From Dreissena polymorpha (Eukaryota; Mollusca; Bivalvia; Myida; Dreissenidae): DNA of 64,000 nucleotides. The notes under the pieces were generated by a model, which saw nothing but the letters and a program-made list of their open reading frames with translations, ran no database searches and was not told where the DNA came from. Numbering within the stretch: the first letter of the stretch is position 1; every line of letters begins with the position of its first letter. The DNA lies in contig NC_068361.1 in NCBI RefSeq assembly GCF_020536995.1, positions 111,011,821-111,075,820 of the forward strand. The letters run 5' to 3'. The translations under genes and the position numbers were made by a program. Positions 45,081 to 58,065 of this stretch are shown here, piece by piece.

Positions 45081-46400
45081 ATTCGTATTTAAAATTCTAA
45101 TGAAAACAATTATGTTACAACAAAAAATATTATTAAAAGTGGTTAATGAGACAATGACATTCATGTACAATTAAAAAATATTGTTAAGCAATATATGATA
45201 TTATTTACAGAGCTCACGTTGTATGTGAAATCTCAGTATATTTATAAATTACCGTAAATCTGTATTCAAGCTAGTAAAGATATTCTTTTAAGATTGTGGA
45301 ATCGAAATGTATTTATTAAATAAACAAAGAAAGAAAAAATGCAATACATGTAATACAATCAAAATGTATGTAAAGAACATATTGAAATATTGGGACTTGT
45401 TCACAGATTTGCAGAATGGCAATTGTCTAAAAATTATAATATATTCAGCAGTTTATATTTACATAATATTAAAAACTAAGGAATACACCTGATTAAGGAA
45501 TATATTAAAAGTATTTTCCTTAATGAACAAGCATATATCAAAATAAAAAATAAATGAAATAAAGCATTACAAACACTTTTCAAAAAAAAATGTGGTATAT
45601 GTACTGTAAATCTGATCCATGAATTAAACTCAAACACATAACAAAATGAGCCATACAGATTCCTCTTTGTTGCATCAGTCAACAACTTATTTTAAATAGT
45701 TTCCTGTCTGAAAAAGACAAGATTCAGGGCTATTTGACCTTGTTAAAGAATGGCTGTTTTTTCCCAACATGAGAATATGGCGATTCATATTTTCAATGTT
45801 TAAAAAAAGTGCGTCTCAAATTTTCATAATTTAAATCAAGTTTTGGACTCGTTTTTCACAAATTAAGGGGTCAAAGGATGAAACGAAACAAGCCATGTGA
45901 TTTGATTAGTGTTTGCAGCGTTTGGGTAATTTTATAACTGAAACTTGTATTCTCCCTGAACATATAAAAAAGTAAATGTATGCAATTTACTTTGAGAAAA
46001 ATCTTGTCTTGGTATTGAATACTGTGAACATGTGGAATTTTGGGCGTCTTCAAAGTAAATAAAAATTAGTTTTGTCAGCTGGCAGTCGTTCAGGGCAAGT
46101 GGGCTGAATCTTAATTTTACTTCCAGGTGTATTTGAACAGTCATTTGTTTCCTTCTTTATAAAGTACACATACAAGAAACTTCCTCATATACTAGTGGAC
46201 TAATAAACTGAGAAATGAAATTAGAACCTTTCAGCAAAAACACATGTACACGATTATTTTGATGGGTTATTAAGTTCCATCCAATTATACAGTATCATCA
46301 ATTTACTCTGCAAATTAAATGCTTTATATGGATAAATGTAAACAGCTAAACTAAAAGGCTCCAGTAAACAAACAAACAAGATTACAATTAAAGAAAGAAA
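45081..46400. other. AT-rich stretch without recognised features
   Basis: No supported exon or repeat; frames are low complexity. Confidence 0.45.
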
Positions 46401-46406
46401 AAAAAT

Positions 46407-46485
46407 TAACCCTCAACTAGGCTCAAACCCCTGATCCCTGGAGTAAAAGTCTTACGCTTAGACCACTCTTCCCTCCGTGCTCATA
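46407..46485 (-). mobile_element. tRNA-like SINE head
   Basis: Minus strand: GAAGAGTGGTCTAAGCGTAA (A box) and GGGGTTTGAGCCTAG (B box), with a Leu/Ser-type long variable arm. The acceptor ends GGAGGGA / pairing partner are poor, so a SINE is more likely than a working tRNA. Confidence 0.5.
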
Positions 46486-47021
46486 TAATGAGTGATGTAT
46501 TTTTTACTTTATAAGCAATCCTCATAGTGTGACAAAATATAACGATTACAACAAAACGCTTTATAATTTTCAGGTTTTTAAATCGTCAAAAGATGCATTT
46601 AAGAGTGCATGGTAAAAGGTTAGTTTACTGTTTTCTCACAAATATAATATAACTGCAACGAAAATTTGCGAAACTGAAATTTCATTTCTTTTTTATTTTG
46701 TCAGTTTACCAAAACAAGAAAAGGTCCCTTTAATATAATATAATTCGAACATTATTACAGTAGCTGTGTATTCAGATAAGTTCTAAATGGAGTTGTTCAT
46801 AAGTTTAGTTTTTACATAACACAAAAACAACATTTACAATCAGAACTTCAAAAATATTTGTAAGCATGTTATATATTTAGAGTTTATTGTTGATTGTTTT
46901 TCTCTACACCGTAGTTTTTCCCAATAAATTTGCGACCAAGTCGCAGATCGAGTTCTATCATAACTGTGAAATGTACGACTTTATTTGCCGTCTCATCTAT
47001 TTGTGAACAGGTCCCATTAAG

Positions 47022-47880
47022 ATGAGCAGTCAACAACAGCAGCAGCAACAACTGTCTAGTCAGCAGCAGCAGCAACAGCTGTCTAGTCAGCTGCAGCAGC
47101 AACTGTCTAGTCCACAACATCAGCATCAACAACTGTCTCATCAACACCGTCAGCAGCTTCAACAACAATTCTTAAGTCAACAGCAGCAGAATCAGCAACA
47201 CTTTTCCAGTCAACAACAGCAGCAGCAAAGTTAACAGCATCTGAAGCATTTCCCACAGCAGTAACAACAATCCAGTTGAAAGCAGCAGTAGCAGCAACAC
47301 TCTCTAGTCAACAACATCAGCTACAACAAAAACTGTCCAGTCAACAACAACACCAGCAGCAGAAACAACAGTTCAGTCAAAATCAGCAGCCACAACAACT
47401 GTTTAGTCAACAACAGCAGTAGCAGCAACAACTGTCCTGTCAACAATAGCATTAGCAGCAACAACTGTCAAGTTAGCAGCAGCAGCAGCAACAATTCTTA
47501 TAGAAGCTACAACTCCCTGTCAAAAGTATCAGTAGCACTAACTACTCTCCAGTCAACAACATCAGCTACAACTAAAGCTATCCAGTCAACAACATCAGCA
47601 TCAACAACTGCCCCGTCAACAACAGTAGCAGCAGCAGCAACAATTGTCCAGTCAGTAGCAGTAGCAGCAAATCCCACAGCAGAAAACATGTCCAGTCAAA
47701 AACAATAGCAGAAACAACTGTTCAGTAAGAAATAGCAGAAGCAGCAAGGACTATTCAGTCATTAGCAGCAACACTCACAGCAGCAACAGCCATCCAGTCA
47801 ACAGCTGCATCAATACCTGTTCATTCAACAGCAGCAACAGCTCCCACAGCAGCAATAATTGTCCAGTCAACATGCGACAT
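47022..47880 (+). repeat. 860-bp degenerate CAG/CAA tract with a CTGTCTAGTCAG spacer
   Basis: CAGCAGCAGCAACAACTGTC followed by TAGTCAGCAG... repeats roughly every 30-40 bp. The first 213 bases are open (MSSQQQQQQQLSSQQ..., 47022-47234). Further on, CAG to TAG changes break the frame many times. It merges without a gap into the coiled-coil part of the TRIM-like pseudogene (LSSQHATYTRDEIRQTV). Confidence 0.85.
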
Positions 47881-48494
47881 ATACAAGAGATGAAATTCGC
47901 CAGACAGTGAGTTTATTATTAGCCGAATTTGAAAAGAGCGTTATTAAGGGGGGGAGGAGAGATGACACTCAAACAAGCTCCTCTCATCAGTGTGATCAAC
48001 ACCTGCATCAGACATCATAGTGAATTGTTATGACTCTCTAAAACAATGCAGAAAGTTAAGGATAGACCAGAACTCTCTTTAATAGCCTGTTACAAATGTA
48101 TGGACAAAATACAACAGTTTGAGATATATATGAATAAGAAGTTTTCAGATGAGGTGTTCTCAGTGCATGGGATGTCTAAGCACAAAGTGAGAATATTTAG
48201 TGATTAAAACACATGCTGGATCAGCGGCGTCTTTGTTCTCCCTAAAGGATTGGTTCTGGTTGTAGACTTGGATAATAATACAGTCAAGCTACTGAACCAG
48301 TAGTACCAGGTTGTGAGTCACTAGGGTGTTGCTGCTTATCCAAGGGACATATGCCAGATTTCATCCAGTGAGGTAGCAGTGGCTATGCCTGACGGGGTCC
48401 AGTTTATCACTGTCACCCAGAGCCATCTGGTTCTTCAATGAGCAGAAGACAGTTATGCAGACTCTATTAAGATAAAATCAGAAGGTAATACAGG
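47881..48494 (+). pseudogene. decayed duplicate of TRIM-like exon 2
   Basis: Remnants in order: RDEIRQTVSLLLAEFEKSVI (coiled coil), LIACYKCMDKIQQFE, VFSVHGMSKHKVRIFSD, VVDLDNNTVKLLNQ, YQVVSH, then YPRDICQISSSEVAVA and GVQFITVTQSHLV. These match exon 2 of the gene at 41051-42038 (TALPLDMCQITPSEVAVIVN, VQFITVKQSLLV). It is broken by several stops and frameshifts. The following ~250 bases match the neighbouring gene's intron 2 (GTAAGAATCATG; AATAGAAACTGA; TCTGACCTGGTC), so it arose by DNA duplication, not reverse transcription. No exon 3 copy was found. Confidence 0.85.
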
Positions 48495-48809
48495 TAAGAA
48501 TCATGTTGTATTCATCCTGAAATATTTGTAAGTATGGAATGCTAAGTAATCTTACGAATTGTATTATTGTAAAATGTGTATTTGTCAATATATTGTTATA
48601 ACAAGTGTTCACTATTATTGATTTAAAAACACGAGTAAGCAAGTATTTTGACTGTCACTACATGACATGTTTATAAATAGAAACTGAGTTCTTGGGAGAG
48701 GCACACTTTCTGACCTGGTCTTCACCATTTATGTATGGAATAACTGTAAATGTACAACATGTTCCATGTCGTGGCTTCAAATAAATAACCTTTTAATTAT
48801 CATAATTGG

Positions 48810-49995
48810 TAATGGGGTCTATATAGGAGTCACTTTGTTGTTCGGTCGGTCGGTCTGTTGTTTGGTCGATCTGTCTGTCCCAAAAATGTCATCCGATCTT
48901 CACCAAACTTGGTCAGAAGTTGTATCTAGATGATATCTAGGTCAAGTTTGAATATGGGTCATGCCGGTCAAAAACTAGGTCACGGGGTCACTTAGTGTGT
49001 TTTGAACTGAAAGATTGTCAGGACCATAACTATGTCATTTATCGTTAGATTTTAAAATGTCTTGGTAAATTTGTTCAGCATCATCGGACAGTGTGTCATG
49101 CGAAAGAAGTACGTCGATATCCCCAAGGTCAAGGACACATGGAGTTCAAAGGTCAAAATACCAATAAATGAGCTTGTCCGGGCCATAGCATTATAATTAA
49201 TTGTGAGACTTTTAAATCATTTGGCACATTTGTTTACCATCATTGGACCGTGTGTCATTCGAACGAATTATGTTGATATCTCCAAGGTCAAGGTCACACT
49301 TCAAATTCAAAGGTCAAAAATGGCCATAAATGAGCTTGTCCAGGCCATAACTATGTCTTTCATTGTGAGATTTTAAATTATTGGGCACATTTGTTCGCCT
49401 TCATTGGACCGTGTGTCATTCGAAAGTATTACGTCGATATCATCAAGGTCAAGGTCACACTTAGAATTCAGGGGACAAAAAAGGCCAATAATGAGCTTGT
49501 CCGGGCCATAACTTTTTCGCTTATTGTGAGATTTTAGAATCATATGGCACATTTGTTCATCATCAATTGAGGGTGTGCCATGCGAAAGAATTACGTCGAT
49601 TTCTGCAACGTCAAGGTCACACTTTGAGTTCAAAGGTCAAACATGACCATCAATGATCTTGTCCAGGCCATAACTATGTCATTCATTGTGAGATTTTGAA
49701 ATAACTTGGTATATTTGTTCACAATCATTGGACGGTGTGTCATGCGAAAGAATTATGTCGATATTTCCAAGGTCAAGGTCACACTTTGAGTTCAAAAGTC
49801 AAAGATGACCATAAATGAGCTTGTCCGAGCCATAACTATGTCGTTCAATGTGAGATTTTTAATGACTGTACATAAATTTTGTTCACAGTCATTGGACGGC
49901 GTGTCATGCGAAAGAATTCAAGAGTTCAAAGGTCAAAATGTCCATAAATGATAATGGCATAATAATTATTAAAAGTCGCCATAAATTAGCTTCTC
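48810..49995 (+). repeat. interspersed repeat with ~150-bp units (CATAACTATGTCATTCATTG)
   Basis: It begins GTTCGGTCGGTCGGTCTGTT and has about seven units with CCATTGGACCGTGTGTCAT-like, GAAAGAATTACGTCGATAT and CCAAGGTCAAGGTCACACTT, ending ATTAGCTTCTCTTGTTTTGT. It sits inside the intron copy of the TRIM-like pseudogene; the intron sequence resumes near 50190 (ACATTTCAACATGTCAAAC). Confidence 0.8.
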
Positions 49996-50416
49996 TTGTT
50001 TTGTGAAGACAGCATGAAAAATATGCTGTGTCAATGCAGCATGTGGGGGTATGCATCACGTCTGTGACAAAGCTCTAGTTGATGCACGTATAATTATGTT
50101 TTTTTCTTAACTTTCTATCAGTTTAAAAATTCATGTGTACATTTTTAATGTACTTTGCTAATGTGTTCATCTGTTTTATTGATCTCCACTTCATTTCTAA
50201 CTCACAGGCCACATTTCAACATGTCAAACTTTTACACGTTGATCGTGCGTCCCACCCATTGACATCATGTTTTATGTTGTAGGTCGCTTTAATACCTATC
50301 AAAATTACACATCATCCTTTAGTATGGTTAATACGGTTGTAACTGTCTGACAGAGTTCATAGTCTAAACGATACATTTATTATTTAGGTGTAAAAATTTG
50401 CTTCAAGCTGCAAAAT

Positions 50417-50483
50417 GCTGCTGCGATGGGGTTTTATTCATAATCCCTTCACATTGTTATGAATGAAACCCCATCGCAGCAGC
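50417..50483. repeat. 27-bp-stem hairpin
   Basis: GCTGCTGCGATGGGGTTTTA TTCATAA and its complement TTATGAATGAAACCCCATCG CAGCAGC, separated by 13 bases, with a single G:T-type mismatch. Size and loop are within the range of a microRNA precursor or a very short foldback element. Confidence 0.8.
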
Positions 50484-51315
50484 AAATGTGAACCTGACGC
50501 CTAAGGAACAGTCAGTGATCAATGCATTTTATCAGCCACTAATGGCATTCTGGGTTAATTGCCCGCTCTCATCAGCATCCGTAGTAACAGCCTAACAGGT
50601 ATTCTTAAGTTGAAGAAATATGAATAAGATTTTATAGAAGAGGCCCAAACCCCTGTTCATAAAGCTGTTTATGGAAAACCTATACAAAATTGTTAACCTC
50701 CTTAGATTCCTTAAATGGCGGAGTATGTTAAGATCGTGTACATTAATGTGTTTCCAACAAGAAATCGCTTACATGTTTGGTAGTTTATTGTCCTTTAAGC
50801 TAAACAATTGATTTCTTATGGCAAATGTTATCAAATATTTTGTCTTCAATGCAATTACATATGTTTGCTGGAGATTTGAAGGACATAGGGCCTTCAAAGC
50901 ATATGAGATGCCATACACAACCATGAGGTAGGGAAATGTTTACATAATTAGTTTGGGTTTTAAACGGCATTTGTCAATGTTACCATGATAGTTTCAACAT
51001 TATGTTATCATATAAACTTAACTTATACCGACATATAAATGATTATGATGTTAATTTTATCCTACATTGTACATGGTGGTAATTTACTTGGTGGTAGACT
51101 TGATGATTGTATTAAATAACATTTTTGGCTTGACCCAACACAACATGCTATTCAGAGAATATGATAGGATGAACAAAAACAACAAATTGAAGGCTAACTG
51201 GCTGCTGTCATATGAATCAAAATCTGTTGAATGTAAGGAACAATATACATAAAAAACAACCTTATTTGTATGGTTGTCCATTAAACAAATACTTATTCCA
51301 TGATTTACTTTTCAG

Positions 51316-54300
51316 AGTAGGTTCCTAAAAGACCATCATCAGTCACAGATCGGTTTCCAGTCTAGCAGCGGGCTCTCTGATATGTTGAGCCAAGAAGGTT
51401 GGGGACATTGCTCGAGCTTTTGCAGCAACGGACTATTTGCTCAGGACCTAAAGGCGAACGCCTAACACACCATACCCTCGTCGGTGTACGGCAAGTCTTA
51501 CCCTGGTTCTCATACTATTCCGGCTCACAGTCTTCATCCACAAGGTAATTTATAGGTTTTTTTATTGTTTTAAGAAAGGCATACGAAAACATGTTTGCAA
51601 TGGGTGACACGAACAGGGCCCTCTAAATCTGTCATTGAATATTAGGTTAAAATTCATTAAATTATACTTAAGAGTGAGATGAGGTGTTATTTTTTGTTTT
51701 CATGGCCTTTATTTTAACTTTATTTGTTCATTTTTGAATAACAAGCCCAGGTGTCGATAATTGTAGGTCGCCATATCAGAATATTTGACGGTTAAGGTAT
51801 ACTATGCGTACAATACCAACATATCTCTGTGGAAGAAACGTAGAATGCTCTTTCTTAGAAAATGCTCTTGTTGATAACCTTTTTAAAATAATAAAATTGG
51901 TGAACGTAAATATGCAATTACTTTATAGTTCTATATCTTCTACAGATATTGAAATATATTTTACATACATGTTCAGGGTCTCTATTGGCCCATTCCTATA
52001 ACTGTGTAGCAGTATTATAAACCTTTTTGTACTTTTGCAAGTCTTGTAAAGGTGTGCATATAAGAAAAAATCTTGTTTATACGGATTTCATGCAATCTGT
52101 TTTACTACTGACGTCTGAATATATTAAAGCTTTGGGAATCTTCTTGCAATCACCATGGCTCATAACTCTGATCTGCAATTGAGCAGGATTATGCCCCTGT
52201 TTTGTTATAAAAAATAGGTTAGCATTTGAGTGCAATAATTCTTATCTCTAATTTATATGTAGACTTGACATAGGGTGAAACGTTTGCGTTTGATAACTAC
52301 CGGATAACCATTTTGTTCTGTTATAATATGTGCACTTAGTTAACATGCTTTCTGGTGAGGGATTGCATTTGGGGTCAGTAGGTTCGAGATAATTGTTACT
52401 TAAAATAGAATAAGTTTAAGCTCAATACCTTACGTTGGATTGAAGTAATTTTATTTAATTTAATGTGTGAGTAGCTCACATGCAGACCTATGTTGAGTCT
52501 GCATTCAGTTTCATTTTGATCAAGGCCACTGTTACTTAAAATAGAAAAATGGCTTATGGCCAATCACTGTAGTCTGGATAGTGTGGTCTAACTGTCTGGG
52601 AGGTAGCTTAAATGTTGACCTTGCTTGCAGAGTTCATTAAATTATCCTTAATTAAGCAGTTACCAAATTGAACATCTAAGATCTTGGCATGAATGTGTCT
52701 TTACTAATACATTGTTATATTTTATTTTGTCTGACAAACCTTATTTTGTAAGGGTGATATATGTTGGTAACATATTTTGGAATACATATTTTGAAATAGA
52801 TGTCTTGTTTTGTTTCCAGGATCCGTACCGTCGCAAGTTCAAGCTCAGAGGACCATGTTCCCCAAATCCAATGAGACAGGTTAGTCTTTTATTATGCAAA
52901 AGCTGGTGCGTTTAGGTATTTAATATGATGTATCTTTTGATAACAGGTTTTGTATTCAATCCCTACTCTGGGAGTATTTAAAATTATACGGTACAGCCAT
53001 TGTTGTTTCTTGATCACTCTTTTGTGTAGATATTTGTGGGTTTGTCCAAAATTGAAATTAAAATATCAACAAATAATGTGTCTAAAACTAAATAATATTT
53101 TTTTTTAAATTACTTATATCAAATATTTTTTTAATCCAGTACTTTAGGATTTAACGAATATGTCTGATTCAACAAATCCACAAAATATGCCAACAAACAT
53201 GTTCTTAGTTTGTAAGCCCCCAAAGGTGGGCATATAGTGATCGGACAGTCCATCACACTTTTGCGTTTAGGTTTCAGAAATGCTTATAACTTCCATGTCG
53301 CTTCAGATGTAACCTTCATACTTGGTATGCATGTGTATATGGACAAGGTCTTTCCACGCGCACACAAATTTTGACCCCTTTGACCTTGACCTTAAACTTA
53401 GGGCCTGCGTTTAGGTTTCGAAATCTGCGTTTAGGTTCCGAAAAAGCTTTTTTCGATGGCATATGCCTTCCGATAGAGACAGCTCTTGTTAAATATTTAA
53501 GATTGTGACATGCTTATTAATAGATAATTATATTATATATAAAGTTTTCTTTAATACGTGTAAGCCTGTAAGGCAATGATTTTTACAGTAGTGACAAGTA
53601 CTAAACTTGTTCTTTCAATGTTTAAAGGTCAAGTTGTCCTGCTAACAACAAGAGCACCCCAAATTTGTGAGAAAGAAAGCCGCAGGATAAGCATAAATAA
53701 CTTCTTCAGCATCAACAGAATCAGCAACAACAATCCTCACAATTTGGCAATCAACCTCTCCCTGGACAATAATTTCCAAATATAAGGTTGGTGTGGCGTA
53801 ATGGACGTGTTGTCCTCCTACTGACTGTTAGGGCACTGGTTGGATCCTCACTCTTTGAGTGTTCTTAAGGAGTCCCCCAAAGACACCAAGTAATCCTTCT
53901 ACCCTGAAAAAGACTTGAAATTGTATCAATGAACCTTATGTTGTTTTAAAATCCTGTGAAATAAATTGGATTAAATGAAATGTGTAGTAATTTAGAATAC
54001 TTATATTGATGCACTCACCTTCGTTGAATTGTTTGCTTGTTGACTGGTTAATTACAACTTGTGTCCTTATCACATAATGCTTTATAATGATTTTATACCA
54101 TACATATTTGATAAAATGACCGGAACATTTAGCTCATTTGTCCATATTTTAGAAGGTTTGGTAAATACGTCAAGTTGGAAAAAGTGTCAAAAGCACTCCT
54201 ATCGGGTTTAAAATTGCTTCCTTTGTAGCTCTTTAATAATTTTACAACGCGGCAATCAAAATGGTTATGTTCCAGGAATACATTGCCTAGCTAATGAACA

Positions 54301-55760
54301 GTGTCCGAGCGTGGAACATTTAAGAGGAACAGGATCCTGGGTCAGCATGGTACCAATCTAGCAAAAAAAAAGTCTAGCAGCTGCCCCCTAGAAGGAGCCT
54401 CGTTAGCCCCAGGGTGGAGTCATGATGCCCCTGGATCAACAACTCTCCCGGTCTCTTCACAACAGTAATAGAGCAACATGGCCTTTCAGGTGGAGATGTA
54501 AATATATCATTCCCCCCCCCACTCCAAACCAATTTTGGTAGGGAGTATAATTATTCAGAATTGTCATTACCGTTTCAAACAAGTGATTTTAATATAAACC
54601 TTAGCAATTTGGCAAGGTATTAGATACAATGTGATACAACCAATCTTGGTTCTAGAAAATCAGTGATGTTTTAGTGATAATCATGTGTATGAGTGATGAC
54701 GAAAATGAATGGTGAAAGTAAGATCAGGTTCCTTAATGATTCGAAACGATCAATTTGGCGATCAATTACTAATGACAACCCAAGTTATATTGAAGTTGTT
54801 TCGTCAGTCAGTTGGTTGGTCAGGTGCTTTTAAAAGGTTATAAAAAGGTTTTGTCATCACCATAAAGTGTAGATGGTTGCCTGAAAGATGAAGGTTTTTA
54901 TTGGCCAAGCCACGTTTTTGCCCAAATTTAATTCACATACCCTGTTTCATACCGAGGGGGAGGGGGCAGTTTGAAATTGTAAAACTAATATTTTTCAACT
55001 TATATGTATGTTTATGTAAACATTTTTGCCACTGCTCTACGTCCTTAAATTAAATTTGTTTGGTTGGTTCACGAGGGTATACTTGAATCAATTTGTCGAT
55101 CAGTACGTCTGCCTCACCGTACGTAAGTAAGAAGCCATGTAACCGATTATTATTTCCTTTTACAACAAGGTGCCTCTTGATACAGCAATTATCTCAAATA
55201 TCTCTCTGATGGCGGACAGCTGTACACATCGCAAAATAAGCGCTTCATGATTAGCTGCCAGCAGTATCCACGCAACAAACCTATGATCACCCAACAACAG
55301 CTTCGTCAGCATAAGGGGTCGAGTAAGCCATCAACAATGTTTGGGAAGACTAGGCGCAGAAGTTTGCTTGAACATCAGCTCAGTATGGATTGTTTATCAA
55401 TATTTTGTAATTGAGTTAAGAATGTAAGTTGTAAATTTTACTGCTTAATAATTCTAATTTGAGAAGGATAAATTGCCATTTTGGTGAAAGGGTAAAATAA
55501 AGGGTTTTTGCTCTAAATATAGACTCATATTAGAATTACGCATAATCACTATCTTTGTTTCTAAGAAAACAATATAAATTTATAGAGCGACAAACGCAAA
55601 TATTAAAATATAAATTTCTTTAAAACTTTTTTTTCAGAAACAAATGTCGCTGCACAAAATCTCAACAGGATCCGTGCAAGGTCAGCCCTCCATACAGTGC
55701 CGTATCCATGACGATGAAGTCCTCCAACTTTTCCCAGTACTCACTTTTGTGTTAGAGTAA
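51316..55760 (+). CDS. candidate multi-exon Ser/Gln/His-rich gene, partly decayed
   Basis: Exon-like segments with good splice borders: A 51316-51544 (after TTTTCAG; SRFLKDHHQSQIGFQSSSG ... SYPGSHTIPAHSLHPQ; donor AAG/GTAATT; one in-frame TAA at 51473, possibly from CAA); B 52820-52879 (after TTTCCAG; SVPSQVQAQRTMFPKSNET; donor CAG/GTTAGT; A and B phases join through Gly); C about 54276-54489 (open in pieces only; ends MMPLDQQLSRSLHNSNRATW and CAG/GTGGAG); E 55186-55414 (after ATACAG; NYLKYLSDGGQLYTSQNKRF then ITQQQLRQHKGSSK; 75 open codons; phase fits C); F 55638-55760 (after TTTTTTTTCAG; KQMSLHKISTGSVQGQPSIQ; stop TAA). AATAAA follows at 55838-55843. A Gln-rich remnant (QHQQNQQQQSSQFGNQ) lies at 53708-53770. 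Family unrecognised; C and the E/F join are uncertain. It could be a pseudogene. Confidence 0.4.
53214..53490 (+). repeat. interspersed repeat CCACCTTTG-type (CCCAAAGGTGGGCATATAGT ... CAGCTCTTGTT)
   Basis: It begins AGCCCCCAAAGGTGGGCATA and ends GGCATATGCCTTCCGATAGA GACAGCTCTTGTT, with TTGCGTTTAGGTTTC repeated three times inside. Non-coding. Confidence 0.65.
53787..53975 (+). mobile_element. tRNA-derived SINE
   Basis: GGTTGGTGTGGCGTAATGGA (A box), GGGCACTGGTTGGATCCTCA (B box, decayed), body CCCCCAAAGACACCAAGTAA, tail AAATAAATTGG. Same family and strand as 21546-21738. Confidence 0.75.
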
Positions 55761-55860
55761 GGTTCATGTCTCATGGGCTTTGGTGGTCTTGGTAAGATGG
55801 GCATGTTAGAATGAAGAGATGGGACATGGTCCATTTGAATAAAGACTTTGTTGCAATTTT

Positions 55861-58060
55861 GTCTTCAATAAGTCAATTATAAAAATGATTGCAATACAAA
55901 AGGAATACTTAAGCTGCTATTTATAAAATTCATCAAACGTATGTACCGGAGATTGCAATTTGTATAACCCTTATTGCTAGAGGACATACACGTTTTCTCA
56001 GAAAATATCACCTACACAGATGTTTTGATAATATAAAATATTTTTCGAAACGGAAAAAATATCATTTTTTAAATTTCCAAATGGATGGTTTGACTTTAAG
56101 ATATTTGGAAATAAAGATTTAAAAAAAAAGAAACAAATGCATCTATAGTTACTTCAGACACCAAATTACAATCAAACGAGCCAATATGAAAGACAGCCTG
56201 TTGAAGCAGTGAGTCATAAATAGAAGTTCAGTGATAAATAAAATATAACACTCAAAGTGCCTACGTTGGCCTTGTTAAAGCCTCTGTAATCATTGTGATT
56301 AATTATGATGTGAGACCTGGTCGAAAACATGTGGCAGAATGAAATGGCGGAATGACAAAACATAACAAGGCATTTGGCCAACCATTAACTTGTGTGGCCA
56401 GCAACGTTTTGTCATGTGACTTGCGAATACAAGTCATTTATTATGGGAATTATAATGCTGTCAATTATTTGATTTAAATGATTTTTGTTAAATGTAGCAA
56501 AAATTGTTATTCGAAATAGAGTGAATGGTACTTGTTAAAAGCAGTTATGGACAGTATTATTTTAAGCGCAAAAGAATGCAAGTCTGTGTTACTACTTTGT
56601 ATTCTGAAATGCCCACTCATTAATTTATTCCAGATGTTGGTTCAGACTATGGAAAAATAAGATTGTTTCATACGCTCAGTTTAAGCTTCAGCAAAGCTGT
56701 TTTAATAATACCGGTAACTTGTTCAAATATTAAAATATATTGTCTTCTATTCATTTAATAAAACATACTTCAGTATTGTGTTTACCAGAAATAGTCAAAT
56801 TGTTTTAAAAAGTTGTAGACTTTGGACGCTTCTATTTTGATCTCTCTGTATGTCTGTATTCAATACTCTTCATTTTGATTAATGGGGTTAGTATTTCATC
56901 AAGAATATTGTGTAGTTTCGTGCAATTATACACGAAAAATATGTTTGTATTTTAGACAATATTTTTTTTGTCTTCTGTAAATTGTAAACTATGTATTGAC
57001 TACAAGTGATTTATGAAATATTTACAATATATCATCATATTGTAAAAGCTGTATGAATTCATAAAACGCTTACAATAAATACAAAATCTAAATTATCAAC
57101 ATTTGATGGAGGATTATTTAAATATAATTTAGAATTCATACTTATTTCATTTGAGGTTGTTTGTTAAATGAGTGGAAAATTAATAATTATGTGGAATATT
57201 TACAATGTTTTAAAAATTAAAACCTTTTTATAAAAAAAATATCAAGATGAGATTATTTGCAAGTAACAGCTAATGGTGGATCACACAATTATTACATGCT
57301 CATTATTAGTGTTGCATTTAAATTCGGACCAATAGTTCATCATGCTTTGAATATTGTGCATTCCTGTTTAAAAAAAAAATCTAGATGTTCATGTGCGTGA
57401 TTGAGTGAATACGGTTTATACGGTTTATTTATTCGCATAATCGGCAATACATTTTATTAAGATTTTGTAGAAACTATATGTAAGTACATTTTGACATTGT
57501 GGATAGCAAAACAAATGAATTGCCGGTATAAATTTTAATGATTTTCGTTTTGTTTCAATATGATTAATTCATTGATTTATGTTCTATTTCCATCTTTTAG
57601 ATGAGATAAAAATAACCATGCTTGTTTGAATGCTCATATGTAACTTATTTGATTATATAGTACCATACAAACAAATATCTTGAAACGAAAAAAAAATTTA
57701 AGTATTAGAAACATGTTGTTTCATATGAATAGTTTTATCTATCCAATGTTGAGCAATTACTGGACAAAATTTATAATTGCGTCGGAAATAATGTTAACAA
57801 AACAATATGTGGAAATTCGGAAATTCGCATATCAAAGGAGAGCAATGTGATACGCTTTAAATTGTTAATATCTTCAATTTTAATGCATGCATATTTATTA
57901 GTTTATGTACAATTGAATTCTCATTGCAACACACACACTTGTTTATGTTTTTAAATAGTCATATTTAATGACATTTGTTAAGAAATTAATTACATTTGAA
58001 TGACAATATTTGTTTTTTCAGTTCTGACCATTATTAGTGAATGTTATGAACTATATGTTA
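55861..58060. other. AT-rich stretch without recognised features
   Basis: More than 2 kb with no supported exon, repeat array or RNA gene; many short A/T runs. Confidence 0.5.
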
Positions 58061-58065
58061 CTTAA

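Noticed and set aside
46407-46485. Functional tRNA gene
   Set aside because: A and B boxes are visible but the acceptor and anticodon stems do not pair convincingly; a SINE head fits better. The same holds for 6440, 11308, 21546 and 53787.
46884-47168. 94-residue Leu-rich minus-strand frame
   Set aside because: Complement of the CAG/CAA tract.
47881-48494. Processed (reverse-transcribed) copy of the TRIM-like gene
   Set aside because: Intron sequence downstream of the exon is duplicated too, so it is a DNA-level duplication.
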